From contig CM044866.1 of assembly GCA_024500155.1 (NCBI GenBank), positions 38,555,501 to 38,619,500 on the forward strand: DNA of 64,000 nucleotides. The letters are read 5' to 3'. Source of the stretch: Chenopodium formosanum (taxonomy: Eukaryota; Streptophyta; Magnoliopsida; Caryophyllales; Amaranthaceae). Under the pieces are notes generated by a model. That model was not told the DNA's origin. It did no database searches and worked only from the letters and a program-made list of their open reading frames with translations. A program made the position numbers and the translations under genes. Below are positions 11,896-22,668 of the stretch, one piece after another (within the stretch, counting starts at the first letter, position 1; each line of letters starts with the position of its first letter).

Positions 11896-13584
11896 TTATT
11901 TGCCCATTTAAACTTTATTGTGTATGTGTAAACAGGTACAACATGGTGTTTACTCCATTTACAGGGGTTGACCATCATAAGAATTGCATTAATTTTGCTG
12001 CTGGTTTCATAGCAAAGGAAGATATCGTGTCATTTGAATGGCTGTTCAGATCATTCCTCAAGGCAATGGATGGGAATGAACCAAGTTGTATGATCACAGA
12101 TCAGGATCCAGCAATGAAAATTGTTGTTAGAAGTGTGTTTAAGAAGACTGAACATCGGTTCTGAATGTGGCACATAATGAAAAAGTTACCAGATAAGGTG
12201 GAGAAATCAATCATGCAAGAAGAAACTGGTTTCCTAAAAAAAATTATGTGCTTACGTTTGGCACCTTGAAATTGAACCCGCTGAGTTTGAAGAAAGGTGG
12301 AACAAGTGATGATTGAATACCACTTGGAACAACATGAGTGGTTAGGTTATATGTACAAGATAAGAGACAAGTGATTCCGGCCTATTTCAGAGATGTGTTC
12401 CTTGGAGGAATAATGCGTACAACATCAAGATCCGAAAGTGAAAACAACTTTTTCTGCTCCTTTTTTCAATCCTCATGTGTCACTTGTTGAGTTTTACTTG
12501 AGATATGAAGCTGCAATTGATGCCCAGAGACACACTCAAGGTTAGAATGATAATGATTCAAAGCACAAATATCATGAGTGCAAAACACCCCTAGGGATAG
12601 AAAAGCATGCCTCACATTTATATACTAACTCTGTCTTTTATGAATTTCAATACGAGGTTGAAATTGCTTGTTTTTCTTGTGGTGTTGATGAATTGAAGAA
12701 AGAAAATGAATTGGAAGTTGCAACAGTAAGTGAAGGAAATCGGACTAGAACATTTGATGTTGTGTTTAATCCAACTAACTATGACACCACATGTTCTTGC
12801 AAGCTATTTTATAGGCAAGGAATTCCATGTAGACATGTGATTTGGGTTTGGAAAGCAAAAAGGTTTGAAACCATTCCTGAGCAGTATATGCTACAAAGGT
12901 GGACTACTATGGCATTAAAGAAACCAATTTTTGACTTGGGAAGAAACCTGTTGGAGCAATGTGCTAATATAATAGACAAGAAAAAATTGTTAAATGATTT
13001 ATGGTCAGAGATACACACTTGTGTAAGTTTGGCAGAAGGCAAAGATGAAGATATTCAAGACCTTGTGATAAATCTTCAAGGAATAAGAAAGGATTTGGAA
13101 GCAAAGAGGATTGCAAGAAATAAGGAAACAACAGCTGGAAGTGCAAAAAACAAAGAGCAAGACATTGAGCTATTGATTGGAGCTAGTGTGCCAACTGAAA
13201 TAATTGTCAAACCTCCAAAAGTTTCAAAGAATAAAGGGACTGGAGTTCATGTATCAAATGAAGAGACTTCAAAAAAGAAAGCGACTGAGATTGATGTGTC
13301 AAATGTTGAAACAAGAGGTAGAAGTGCAAAAAGGCTTGAGGGAGAAAAAGAAAAGGCTGTAGAACAAAACCAAAAAAAGAAGAGATTATGTAGAGGTTGT
13401 GGTGAATTGAGTCATCATGATATCAGAAATTGTCCAAAAAAAGTGTAATGGTACTTTTATATACATATAAGATTTTGATGAATTTTTATATTTAATAATA
13501 TATTATTAATTTTGTACTAATCATAGTTTAATGCTTTGCAAATATTGTTGAATTGAAAATAGAACATATTCAAATGAGTGACTA

Positions 13585-14010
13585 AATATTTGATCATTTC
13601 TCAAATGAGCAATAATTCCTTGCTCATTTATCAAATGAGCAAATAGTTAACTACTCATTTTGTCAAATGAGCAAATAATTATTTGCTCATTTGGCAAGTG
13701 AGCAAATTAGCTATTATATGAACTTGGAACAATTGCACTCCTGTTTCATCTCCTAGTCCAAAATCAGCTCTACTCAGGTCAAATGAGCAAACATATCTTT
13801 TCTCAATCATCAAATGAGCAAGTAATTCCTTGCTCATTTAGCAAATAATCAAAAAGGTAAATGCTCATTTCTTAAATGAGCAAAAATAGTTGCTCATTTG
13901 TGAAATGAGCAAAGATTTCTTTGAACATTTATCAAATGAGCAAGAATTCATTGATCTATCATTTAATGAGCATACATCTGTTTGCTCATTTAACAAATGA
14001 ACGAATATTT
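13585..14010. repeat. Palindrome array C (about 12 units)
   Basis: First run has centres at 13601, 13631, about 13662 and 13694. Second run: 13779, 13810, 13841, 13872, 13901, 13932, about 13963 and 13993. Nearly all steps are 30-32 bp. It lies between the 3' ends of the transposase and protease genes. The order of central triplets in the second run (GTC, ATC, AGC, CTT, GTG, ATC) nearly repeats that in array D. Confidence 0.88.
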
Positions 14011-14837
14011 CAAATGAACACTGGTTGTATATAACAAGGTATGTGAAGTAAAAACAAATAAAAGATTGAATTATAATTCAAATATAATCATCACTATAAT
14101 AAAAAAAGGGTAGGCTTCTGTTTGTAAAATCTGTTTATAAATGAGTTTTACATCATTCAAAGACTACTTAAAAGTAGATAAAATCTTAATTTACCCAATT
14201 CCCTAAACCAAAAAAAAACAAATCATCACTACTAACTATTTAATTCCCTAACATTCAGCTTTCTTCAGTCTTTTGCTCTTTCTTCCTTGAACTTTTTCTT
14301 CTTCAGGCTCTTCTTTTTCAGCATTTTCTTCTTTGTCAGCAACATAAACTTTACTTTGCTTTTTCTTCTTCTGAGGAATTTCTTTAACAGATTGAATAGT
14401 GTTCACTTCACTTGTAATTATTCCCAGGGTGTACTTTTCACGAAGTTTAGCCAAGATTATCAGCTGCAAAACAAATAACATAATCAAACCCTATACAATT
14501 AAGAAGATTTCAATAACATGAGCAAACATTTATTTCAATTAACTTTTATAAGACAGTAACTGAAAGGATTAAGGGCTCAAACTAATTTAAATTAACCCAC
14601 AACAATGAGCAATAGTGTATTTTTTTAGGCTTGCATTTTGAAAGTTCAGCAATGAAAAGGATGATTTCCTGTTTGCTTTGTATCGTTTATCATGCTTTAT
14701 TGCAGGCCAAGCTAACCATTGGTAATATCCAGGAATTCTCATGTTTTCTCTACACAATAAATGGGCTCAGAGCAATTTGGTTTATGATCTAAATTGGAAT
14801 AAATGCTCACTAAAAATGCTTTCTCTTGACCTTGCAG

Positions 14838-15063
14838 GTCCAACAGAAACTTAATGAGTCGGAGTACAAAGATTTTGTTGGTTATTTGAAGGCACTGAAG
14901 TCAAAAACTATGAAAATAGGTTCTGTTTTGCAATCTATTGCAAAACTGTTTTCTGGGCAAGAAAAACTTCTCCAGAAACTACAGTGCAAAGGAGTTCAAG
15001 TTTTTCTACAAAAGTGCATGCCCAAACCATTAATGTCACTAACAAACAACACCCTCGAGCAAT
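14838..15063 (+). pseudogene. Captured gene fragment, RTEL1-like helicase C-terminal exon (tentative)
   Basis: Plus-strand open stretch starting at a good acceptor (CTTGCAG at 14831-14837). It reads VQQKLNESEYKDFVGYLKAL, then KSKTMKIGSVLQSIAKLFSG before degenerating. This resembles, from memory, the C-terminal region of plant RTEL1 (regulator of telomere elongation helicase), but I could not align it. It lies antisense inside the last intron of the Ulp1-like gene, between arrays C and D, and seems to bring intron sequence upstream (from about 14640). MULEs are known to capture host gene fragments with their introns (Pack-MULEs). The donor gene is not in this window. Confidence 0.45.
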
Positions 15064-15334
15064 AAAGCATCAAGTTTTCCATAATTCAGATGTAAATCAT
15101 CATTCTCTAATGAGCCAAACCATATACAGTAGCAGAAATATGAACCCGTTAAGTATTTAAAATCAATCAAGTTGCGTAATTGCGTAAGGTCCAACAACCT
15201 AATCAAAAGTTTCTCAGTGACCAGTAAAAGTAACACCACAAGTTGCAGTTGTAACTTGTAAGGCAATGGCCTAAGGTATTGCTAGATTAATGGACCATAG
15301 ACCTCAAAATTAAAGTAAACATTTGATAGGAATC

Positions 15335-15545
15335 CTTGCTCATTTATGAAATAAATAAGTAAATCCTTGCTCATTTGTCAAATGAGCAAACATTTCTTTG
15401 CTCATTTGATAAATGAGCAAGTAATTTCTTGCTCATTTAGCAAATAATCAAAAAGTTAATTGCTCATTTCTTAAATGAGCAAAGAATTAGTTGCTCATTT
15501 GTGAAATGAGCAAACATTTCTTTGTTTATTTATGAAATGAACAAG
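15335..15545. repeat. Palindrome array D (7 units, exact 31-bp period)
   Basis: Centres at 15347, 15378, 15409, 15440, 15471, 15502 and 15533. Central triplets ATG, GTC, GAT, AGC, CTT, GTG, ATG. It lies in the last intron of the Ulp1-like gene and is a diverged block copy of part of array C. Confidence 0.93.
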
Positions 15546-17529
15546 TAAGGAAATAGACCAAAACATCTTATTATTAATGAGACTAATCTGAAAGACTTAC
15601 ATTATTTTTCTTCAAACCAGGATCCCACTTTGCAAAACCCATGTATGTTTCCATGAGTCTCATCACCGCAACTCCACAATGCAAATGATTTTTATCCGAA
15701 GACTTCCATGAACCATTAATCACAGAAATTTCCATCCGCTTGATATCATTTGCCAAAATAGAACTTTGTACATTTCCTGCACATTGAATAAAGTTTGAAA
15801 AAACAGTTCTCTGAAAATAAAAACGTTAAATAAGCAAATATAATAAAATCTGATCATTCAAGTAAAAGAAACAAACATAATGTGAATAGAGATTAACTTT
15901 TAAGCCATACCAAATGTTTTAAAAGTTGTTTATGATCTCCAGCATCTTCGTTATAATCAAAAAGCTCGATATTACCATTCAGTGTGGTAGTGTTAAAACA
16001 TACCAAATAGTAATGATCTTCTTCATAAACTGGGAAGAAAAAAAGCTGAATATCCTTGTGTGGTACAACTGATTTCATGTACAAATTCTCAGTAACCTCA
16101 AAAAACATCTTATTCCGATGGGCAACAGAATATATCTCATAGTGAATAAGACAGTCCTACATGTTAAAGAAAAAAAAATTAATTACAACAAAAAAACAAA
16201 ATAATTCAATAAAACAAAATAAATGAAAGAATTTGAACTTACGGTAGCACTAAGGTCAAAAAAGAAACGAGCAGGAGAATTTGGATCTCTAAACTGCTCA
16301 TTATAATTCAGAATGCTACACCAAGCATTAATGATCTCTGTATCAACTTTATTTTTATTATAAAGCTTCTCAAGATGTAATCTCAAAATTTCAAGACCAT
16401 TCTCTCCATTAAATACTGGTTCACTGCATAAAAACAATAAATAAAGTTAGTATGACTAAAACAAATGGAAGTTAATGTACAAGATAATAAATTCTATAGA
16501 TAAAAAAAAATACTTACAAACGATTTTTATCATCAGCAAACATTGCTCTCAAGACACTCATCTGAACTGGTGATAATGGATTGTAAATTATCATAATGCG
16601 GGACTTAAAAGGTGATCTAAGAAGCACTGATGGCTGAGGTTTGCGTTTCTTTGGAATAGAACTCTTCTTTTTAGTATCACCTTTTCTCTTATGCACAATT
16701 ACAGTTTCTTAAGCATCAGAAATGAGATCTTCAGGATTAGCATTCAGAGCATCACCAACAGCTTGAGAAGCATCAGCAACAGAAGTACCAACTTGTGCAC
16801 TGACAGAAGCAACTACAGGTTCAGTAGGCGCATTGCTAGGGGGAGAATCAGTTTCTTGAGAAAAGACTCCTAAACTGAATGTAGGAGTTCCAGATCCTTT
16901 GGCAAGTGAACGTCCTGAAGCAGATTTGAAACTTGAATCTCCAAGTTTTTTGAACACATTTTTAGCAGCCCTATCTGAACATCCAACATCAGGAATACAA
17001 CTTGCTATCTGAACACTTTCAGAAGCAATCTTAGTAACATCAATGGGTTCCGATTCATATGGATGAACAACCATTGCATTGATTGAAGATTCAGCATGTT
17101 TTTTGTTGCTTGAAATCTGAGAAAAACCTATCCCAAGCTTCAATTACTGCCGGATCTTGCCAATACTCTTCATCTTGGCTAAATGAAAGAGTATTGTCTT
17201 CAGTTAAAGTTTTGGAGCTCATCTTATGCTCATCACAAATGCCCATGGCATCTTCCTTCAACTTTTGTATCTTCTCGTTGTTTGGAAAATACTTGATGGC
17301 AGCTTCATGTTTTTGACTGAAATCCATGTATGCCAAGACCAGATTTGTAGATGCTGTTGCAAGCTCCATAAGGCATTTCTGTAAAAAAAAAAAATACATA
17401 AATAAGATAAATATAAATGAGAAAAGTAAATATGAAATGAGCAAAGTGGATATGAAATGAGCAAAGTGGATATGGAATGATCAAAGTCATATAAAAATGA
17501 GCAAATTGAACTTTATATGAGCATTGAAG

Positions 17530-17590
17530 TTTTTGCTCATTTGACAAATGAGCAAAAAATTAATTGCTCATTTGACAAATGAGCAAAAAA
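17530..17590. repeat. Palindrome array E (2 units)
   Basis: Centres 17544 and 17575, 31 bp apart, both near-perfect. Upstream (17430-17515) are several single arms (AATGAGCAAA-type) in an intron of the Ulp1-like gene. Confidence 0.9.
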
Positions 17591-17954
17591 ATTAAGAACT
17601 ATAATGCTCCTTCTCACAAGAAATATCCACATATTTATCATAAATGAGTTTCACAAGACTGCAGTAACCAAAGACCAACATTTACATAATATACTTTTTC
17701 TATATTCATGAGATGCATATGAGTAATGCAAGAGCACACATATGAACAAAGAATTAATATTGGTTTCCAGAAAACTCATATAAATACCTTCTTTGGATCT
17801 TGTTCACTTTCTTCATTTTTTGTACGAATTGGATCAGATTGTTCCTAAAATCAAACAAAAACAAAACAAAAAAAAAGAAAAAGAAAGTTAGAACAAGTTG
17901 AAAGCAAATATCCTAACAAATATAAACCAAGCTTACTTATAACACATAACCAAT

Positions 17955-18078
17955 TGCATAATTTGCTCATCTGTCAAATGAGTAAAAAATTATTTGCTCA
18001 TTTCAAAAATGAGCAAGTAATTGCTTGCTCATTAGACAAATGAGCAATAATTAGTTGGTCATTTCCAAAAAGAACAAA
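17955..18078. repeat. Palindrome array F (4 units)
   Basis: Centres 17974, 18005, 18036 and about 18067, 31 bp apart; the last is degenerate. In an intron of the Ulp1-like gene. Confidence 0.88.
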
Positions 18079-19774
18079 GAATATTACAGTATATATGATT
18101 ACTTTATTGGCAACTACTTGAGTTTCCACTTCAGAAGGAATGAATTTTTCCTAAATAAAAATTAAAAAAGTTAAAAATGTAGGATAAAAAGGAAAAGAAT
18201 AAAACAAAAAATTATAGTTAAACACCATTTTAGGCTGTGTCATGCTAGAAGAACCAGCATCAAGCTTTTTAGCTCGAATATTTCCAAGCCTCCCTTTAAA
18301 GAGTTCTAATTTCTCACGTGTTGACAACATAGCTGTTGTCCACCCTTTCAAGATTGGAATTTCACGTGCAGCTCGAACTTCCTCAAGTATAAATTGATCA
18401 ACATATAATAACTACAAACAAGTAAGAAAAGAAAAATTAGTAAATTAAAAATCAACAAATAAGTAAGAAATACTACATTAAAAATAAACAAAAATTATAG
18501 TAATACCATAAGAAACAATAAAGAACCAGGAAAAGAACGAGTTGGACGTTCTTCCCAGAAAAGCTTGCCCTTCACAAGAGAATCAAGGATATACTTTGAC
18601 CAATTCAAGTCCTTGATTTTATCAACATCAGAAAGAAATGTAAGAATATCAGAATTAATATTCATGTTTTGTTTCCCTGACAAAAAAATGAGCAAAACAA
18701 AAGAGAAATGAGCAAATAGAAATTTAAATGACCAAAATAAAATAGAAATGAGCAAACTAAATTGAAAATGAGCAAATTGAAAGTAATATGAGCATAATAA
18801 AAATAAGAAGACTACCATCCATCAGTGTAGACACACAAAGAACTACAAAGTTCCGTTTGAACATAGCACCAGCTGACTTATGCTCCTTCAAAAACTCTTT
18901 AAGCTCCCTTATTTTAATAGAGAGTGAGTTGCTTTGGAATTGCTTTTTCCATTGCTGAATGACTTTTTTATTTCTGGAAAAATTATTTTTATCAATCTCT
19001 ATGCCCCCTATTGGCAACCCAAGAACTTCATGCACATGGTCTTCAGTAATACGGAAAGGATCAGAATCAGGAATATTTAATGAGCACGTCTTAGCATCAA
19101 AATGCTGCACCAACCATAAACCCAACTGCAAAGGCAGTTGGGTCACCTTCAAAAACTCCATCGACCCAAATCCTATATCTCTAACTGCTTTCAACTGATT
19201 TTGTGAAAGTAAAACTGATTCCATAACTTGAACAATGGATGAGGGTGACATCCGACTATGCAATGTCCCATGAATGTGAGACTTCGAACCTTCCACTTCA
19301 TTGCCTGACTTCAAACCTTGCAATTCATTGCTGGATTTCATCTCCACTACCTTAATCATCTGTTTTTCTTTCTTTAATGTGTCCTTTAAAACCATTTTTC
19401 CTTTGTCATTAGAAGATCCTGTCTTGAAACTCCTTCCTTTATATTGTGGCTGTGTAGAACCACCAATAACTCCTAATTGTGCTGGCCCTGCTGCATCTTG
19501 GTCACCACCAACAACGGTTGCCCTTGCTGCATCTTCGTCACCACCAACAACTCCTAACTGTGATGCCCCTGCTTTATCTTGGTCACCACCAACTTTTAAA
19601 TGTGTTGCCCCTGCTGCATCTTGGTCACCACCAATAACTCCTAACTGTCCTGCCCCTGCTGCATCTTGCTCACCAACATTAACAGCAGAATCTGTCTCAA
19701 CAGATGTCCTGCTCAACAAAATAGATATCCTTGATGTCAAATGAGCAAATACTTAAACAAAATGAACAAAAACT

Positions 19775-19833
19775 TAAATGCTCATTTCTCAAATGAGCAA
19801 ATAGTTAAATGCTCATTTGTCAAATGAGCAAAT
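19775..19833. repeat. Palindrome array G (2 units)
   Basis: Centres 19789 and 19820. Just upstream of the large N-terminal exon of the Ulp1-like gene. Next to it, a ~40-bp stretch (from about 19845) recurs at about 20788. Confidence 0.88.
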
Positions 19834-21740
19834 ACTTAGTGTTAAAATGAACAACAAAACATAAAATGAACAAGTTATCAACTACTTTCAAAGCTGTGAA
19901 GAAATTAGAGAACTTGTTTTTAAACTCAAATTCTTTCTCACTGATATCTACTTTAAGACCTGATGTGCAACATGATGAACTAACTTCTAGGCTTCTGATG
20001 TGAAAAGCCGAACAGTAAAACGCCTTCAAACTATCAGCTTCTTGGCTTCTGATGTGAAAAGCCGAACTAAGTACACAGCGAAGTTGGTAGCTTTGTGGTG
20101 ACGATAGTAATAACATTGCACAGGGAATTTTGATTGTGAGAATTTCTAAGACAAACAAAAGAGATGAGAGCCCTGTACTCCCATCTTAAACAGTTTTTTT
20201 CCTATTTGCTTTCACATACAAGTATTAACCTATGGCAGTTTTAGATGTATTGAAAATTACTTCCCAACATAATCTACAACTTTTTATTGCTTCTAAGTTG
20301 TGGAAATTTCGGAGGTACTCTTACAAATTAGACTCAATAATCTATTTTCCTGAAACAGTGTCGTAGCACCTTCTCCCAATACTCTCTTGAGCCAAAACTT
20401 CAAAGAATTCTTGTGCTAATGGAAATTTCTCTTATATAAAATTGTTATTCTTTACAGTGGTACACTTTAAATTATTATGTTATAAACTAATGACCATGCC
20501 TTCTGGTAAACATCAATTAATAAACACACTATACACCAAATAAGAAGTATTTTGTCACACTTATCATGTTATAAACTAAGTGAATGTGCTCTTTTGAGAA
20601 ATGTCTGCAAACACCAGCATTAACAGCAATCAATTAACCAACATCTACAAACATCTTATCAAGAAAAGGAATCTTATATTATCTCTATATAAATGCGCCT
20701 TCAATGTATACACAATGAAAATAGATGATGTGATCCATCACCATTAAAGCACATAGTAAACTGTCAATTAAAAAGCTAATATTTCATAAATGAACAACAA
20801 AACATAAAATGAACAAGTTATCAACTAATCTACAAGAACTCCCATACAAGTAATACAACTCATCAACTAATCTACAACAACAACAAAAATAATAATAACT
20901 CAAATAATAAAAATAAAATGAGCAGAAACACATACACTGTATTATCTTGAGGAACATTTGCATTTGCAGAATCCATAGCAATTACTTCTAGGTTTCCAAA
21001 AAAAACAAAGAAAATGTAAGATAATTAATCAAATGAAGCAAAATTAAAACTAAAATCAACTAATAATTACTCAAATAAAGCTATAATCAAACAAAAAATA
21101 AGATAAAACCAGAAAATAAAACATAATTGAGAACTAAAGTAAACCGAAAATCAAATTAAAATACCTAAAATCAAATTAAAATACCTAAAATCAAGCTAAA
21201 ATCAACATAACAGCACAAATTATCAGTGATTTCTAGGTTTCAAAAAAACGAAAAAACTGGACAATAACGAAAATAAGGCAAAATCAACTTGATAACTACT
21301 CAAAAAAACGAAAATAAAACTAAAATCAATGAAAAAAACAAAGTAAAACATTATCGACACAAATTGATAAACAATGTGAGCTGAAATCAGTGAAAATCAA
21401 ACGAAAATCAACGATGAATGTAACTGAATGTGACCTAAAATTAATTGAAAAACACGAAAATGTAAACAATAAACTCACCTTGACAAAGAATTGATGAAGA
21501 TTGAAGAAGCAGTGATGAAAAATCAAAGAGAATAGCAGAGAGAAAGAGAGTAGAAAACAGAGAAATTGAGTGAGGAGAGAGAAAATAGCGCGTGAAAGAG
21601 GAAGGAGGAGAGAGAAAAAACGCAGAAGTTTTGTTTGACCAAGATTTAATTGTGGCCGTTGGATGTAATTGATCCAACGGTTATAATGAGTCCTCACATA
21701 TAATAGGGTTCTCACATAAGGGATGTGATCTCATGTGATC

Positions 21741-21742
<2 letters not shown>

Positions 21743-21801
<59 letters not shown>
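21743..21801. repeat. AT microsatellite, right flank of the MULE
   Basis: About 29 AT units. With the shorter TA run at about 8939-8954 it shows that the element inserted into a TA repeat. Confidence 0.95.
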
Positions 21802-21806
<5 letters not shown>

Positions 21807-21930
21807 AAATTTAATAACTAAAAAGAATTTTAAAACCACCTACATGATGAGGAATGAAGAACTATCAATCTAGCCAAACAGCAGGTGCATTAAGAATTTA
21901 AGATCAATCAAATTTACTGCACTTTCACTT

Positions 21931-22668
21931 AGACCTGGCAAATGGGTTGGTCAGGTTGGGTACGAGTCGGGTCAATCAATATTCGGATCGAGTCGAGTCA
22001 ACTCGGGTTTCGGGTTTATGGTAATTCGGGTCGGGTTAGGGTCAACACTTTGAATCGAGTTCGGGTCGGGTCAATTCGGATCGAATAAGTCTTCGGTTCC
22101 AATTGTCGGGTCAAGTTCGGGTCGGGTCAATCTTCGTCTATGTCGATGTAGAAATTTGACCAATAATATATTATAATCATCAATAAGTATAAAGTAAACA
22201 ATTGAATATTAATAATATATTCATTAGACAATTCCAACATTATTATATACACAAGAATATATTGTTTCATATGTATGATCACTATAACAAGTGTTCCTAA
22301 TCAAGTGAAACTCTTTATGAATTACGAGTACTAAATTACACGCACATTTCAACAGTATGTGTTAATTTTCTATAAGTATGCGTTTATTCGAGTAAAGTAA
22401 TGAAGCCCTAAATTAGTTAAGTCATTTTGAGTATTTGTTAATTTTGGGTCAGGTCATTTCGGGTATAGTTCGGGTCGGGTCACTTCGGGTATTGGGTCAA
22501 TTTCGAGTCGAGTCAATTTCGGGTATCGGGTCTACTTCGGGTCAGGTCAATTTGAGTATCGGGTCAACTCCACTTCGGGTCGGGTCAGTTTCGTGTTCAG
22601 GTCAATTTAGGGTTAAGTTTTCGGGTCACGAATTGGGTCATTCGGATCTGGTCAGGATTGCTAGGTCT
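21931..22668. mobile_element. hAT-like MITE with CGGGTC-rich interior
   Basis: Ends AGACCTGGCAA and TTGCTAGGTCT form an inverted pair. The interior has dense CGGGTCGGGTCAATTCGG-like repeats at both ends (21975-22140 and 22440-22650) in opposing contexts around an AT-rich middle. No transposase and no clear 8-bp target duplication (only ACTT on both sides). Confidence 0.55.

Larger units (their letters stand above)
10290..13448 (+). pseudogene. FAR1-type MULE transposase, decayed
   Basis: Would cut and reinsert the surrounding element. Exons 10290-10859, 11182-11495 and from 11936, with GT/AG borders. Order: FAR1-type DNA-binding domain (GLEFYKGYAFASGFNTRKS, then RIGCKAHIVLK and QFHEGHTH, the Cys/His zinc ligands); MULE transposase core (MVSFDTTYQTN, VDHHKNCINFAAGF, SCMITDQDPAMK carrying acidic catalytic residues); SWIM zinc finger (TCSCKLFYRQGIPCRHVIW); basic linker; C-terminal zinc knuckle (CRGCGELSHHDIRNC). 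This is the architecture shared with FHY3/FAR1 and Jittery-type MULEs. Breaks: TGA near 12162 where the family has Cys before MWHI; then several frame changes and stops between about 12180 and 12550, including TAG near 12544. The last 251 codons (12693-13448) are open. Two introns contain palindrome arrays. Confidence 0.88.
14248..20976 (-). pseudogene. Ulp1-like (peptidase C48) cysteine protease gene of the MULE
   Basis: Ulp1 proteases process or remove SUMO; transposon copies are of unknown role. Readable exons, 5' to 3' on the minus strand: 19740-18816, 18676-18507, 18411-18226, 18150-18103, 17844-17788, 17378-16518, 16423-16243, 16156-15911, 15810-15601 and 14463-14248, all with GT/AG borders. 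A first exon may start at ATG 20976 (MDSANANVPQDN); exons between are unresolved. The N-terminal part has the conserved QLGLWLVQHFD and ITEDHVHEVLGLPIGG block of plant transposon Ulp1 proteins, after a run of GGDQDAAGA-like repeats. The protease domain has IINAWCSILN, FFPVYEEDHYYLVCFN with the catalytic His, LFDYN, and HLHCGVAVMRLMETYMG with the catalytic Cys. The tail is Lys/Glu-rich. Damage: a one-base frame change in an A-run near 17105 and a TAA near 16709. Most introns hold the palindrome or its half-sites. Confidence 0.85.
8955..21742. mobile_element. Mutator-like element (MULE) with FAR1-type transposase and Ulp1-like protease
   Basis: Both ends abut TA microsatellites. The left end starts GGGTCGGGATCCGG; from 8960 it pairs with the reverse complement of the right end (finishing near 21742) over about 35 bp at roughly 26 matches, sharing GGGATC, TGAGA and CCTTATGTGAG. 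Next to each end is a short hairpin (about 8998-9040; about 21653-21685). Inside are a plus-strand transposase relic, a minus-strand Ulp1/C48 protease gene, a captured gene fragment and seven arrays of a 31-bp palindromic repeat. Transposase plus Ulp1-like gene is the known layout of Kaonashi-type MULEs, which also lack long TIRs. Target duplication cannot be read inside the TA repeat. Both genes are damaged, so this copy is probably immobile unless helped in trans. Confidence 0.82.

Noticed and set aside
10918..15545. Regularly spaced palindromes resembling a CRISPR array
   Set aside because: Eukaryotic transposon context, no cas genes, spacers are near-identical AT words rather than unique sequences, and the 31-bp unit is a simple tandem repeat with dyad symmetry.
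21326..21715. Hydrophobic Phe/Leu/Ser-rich frames near the right end of the MULE
   Set aside because: Reverse readings of AG-rich sequence, two overlapping frames, no start context or motif.
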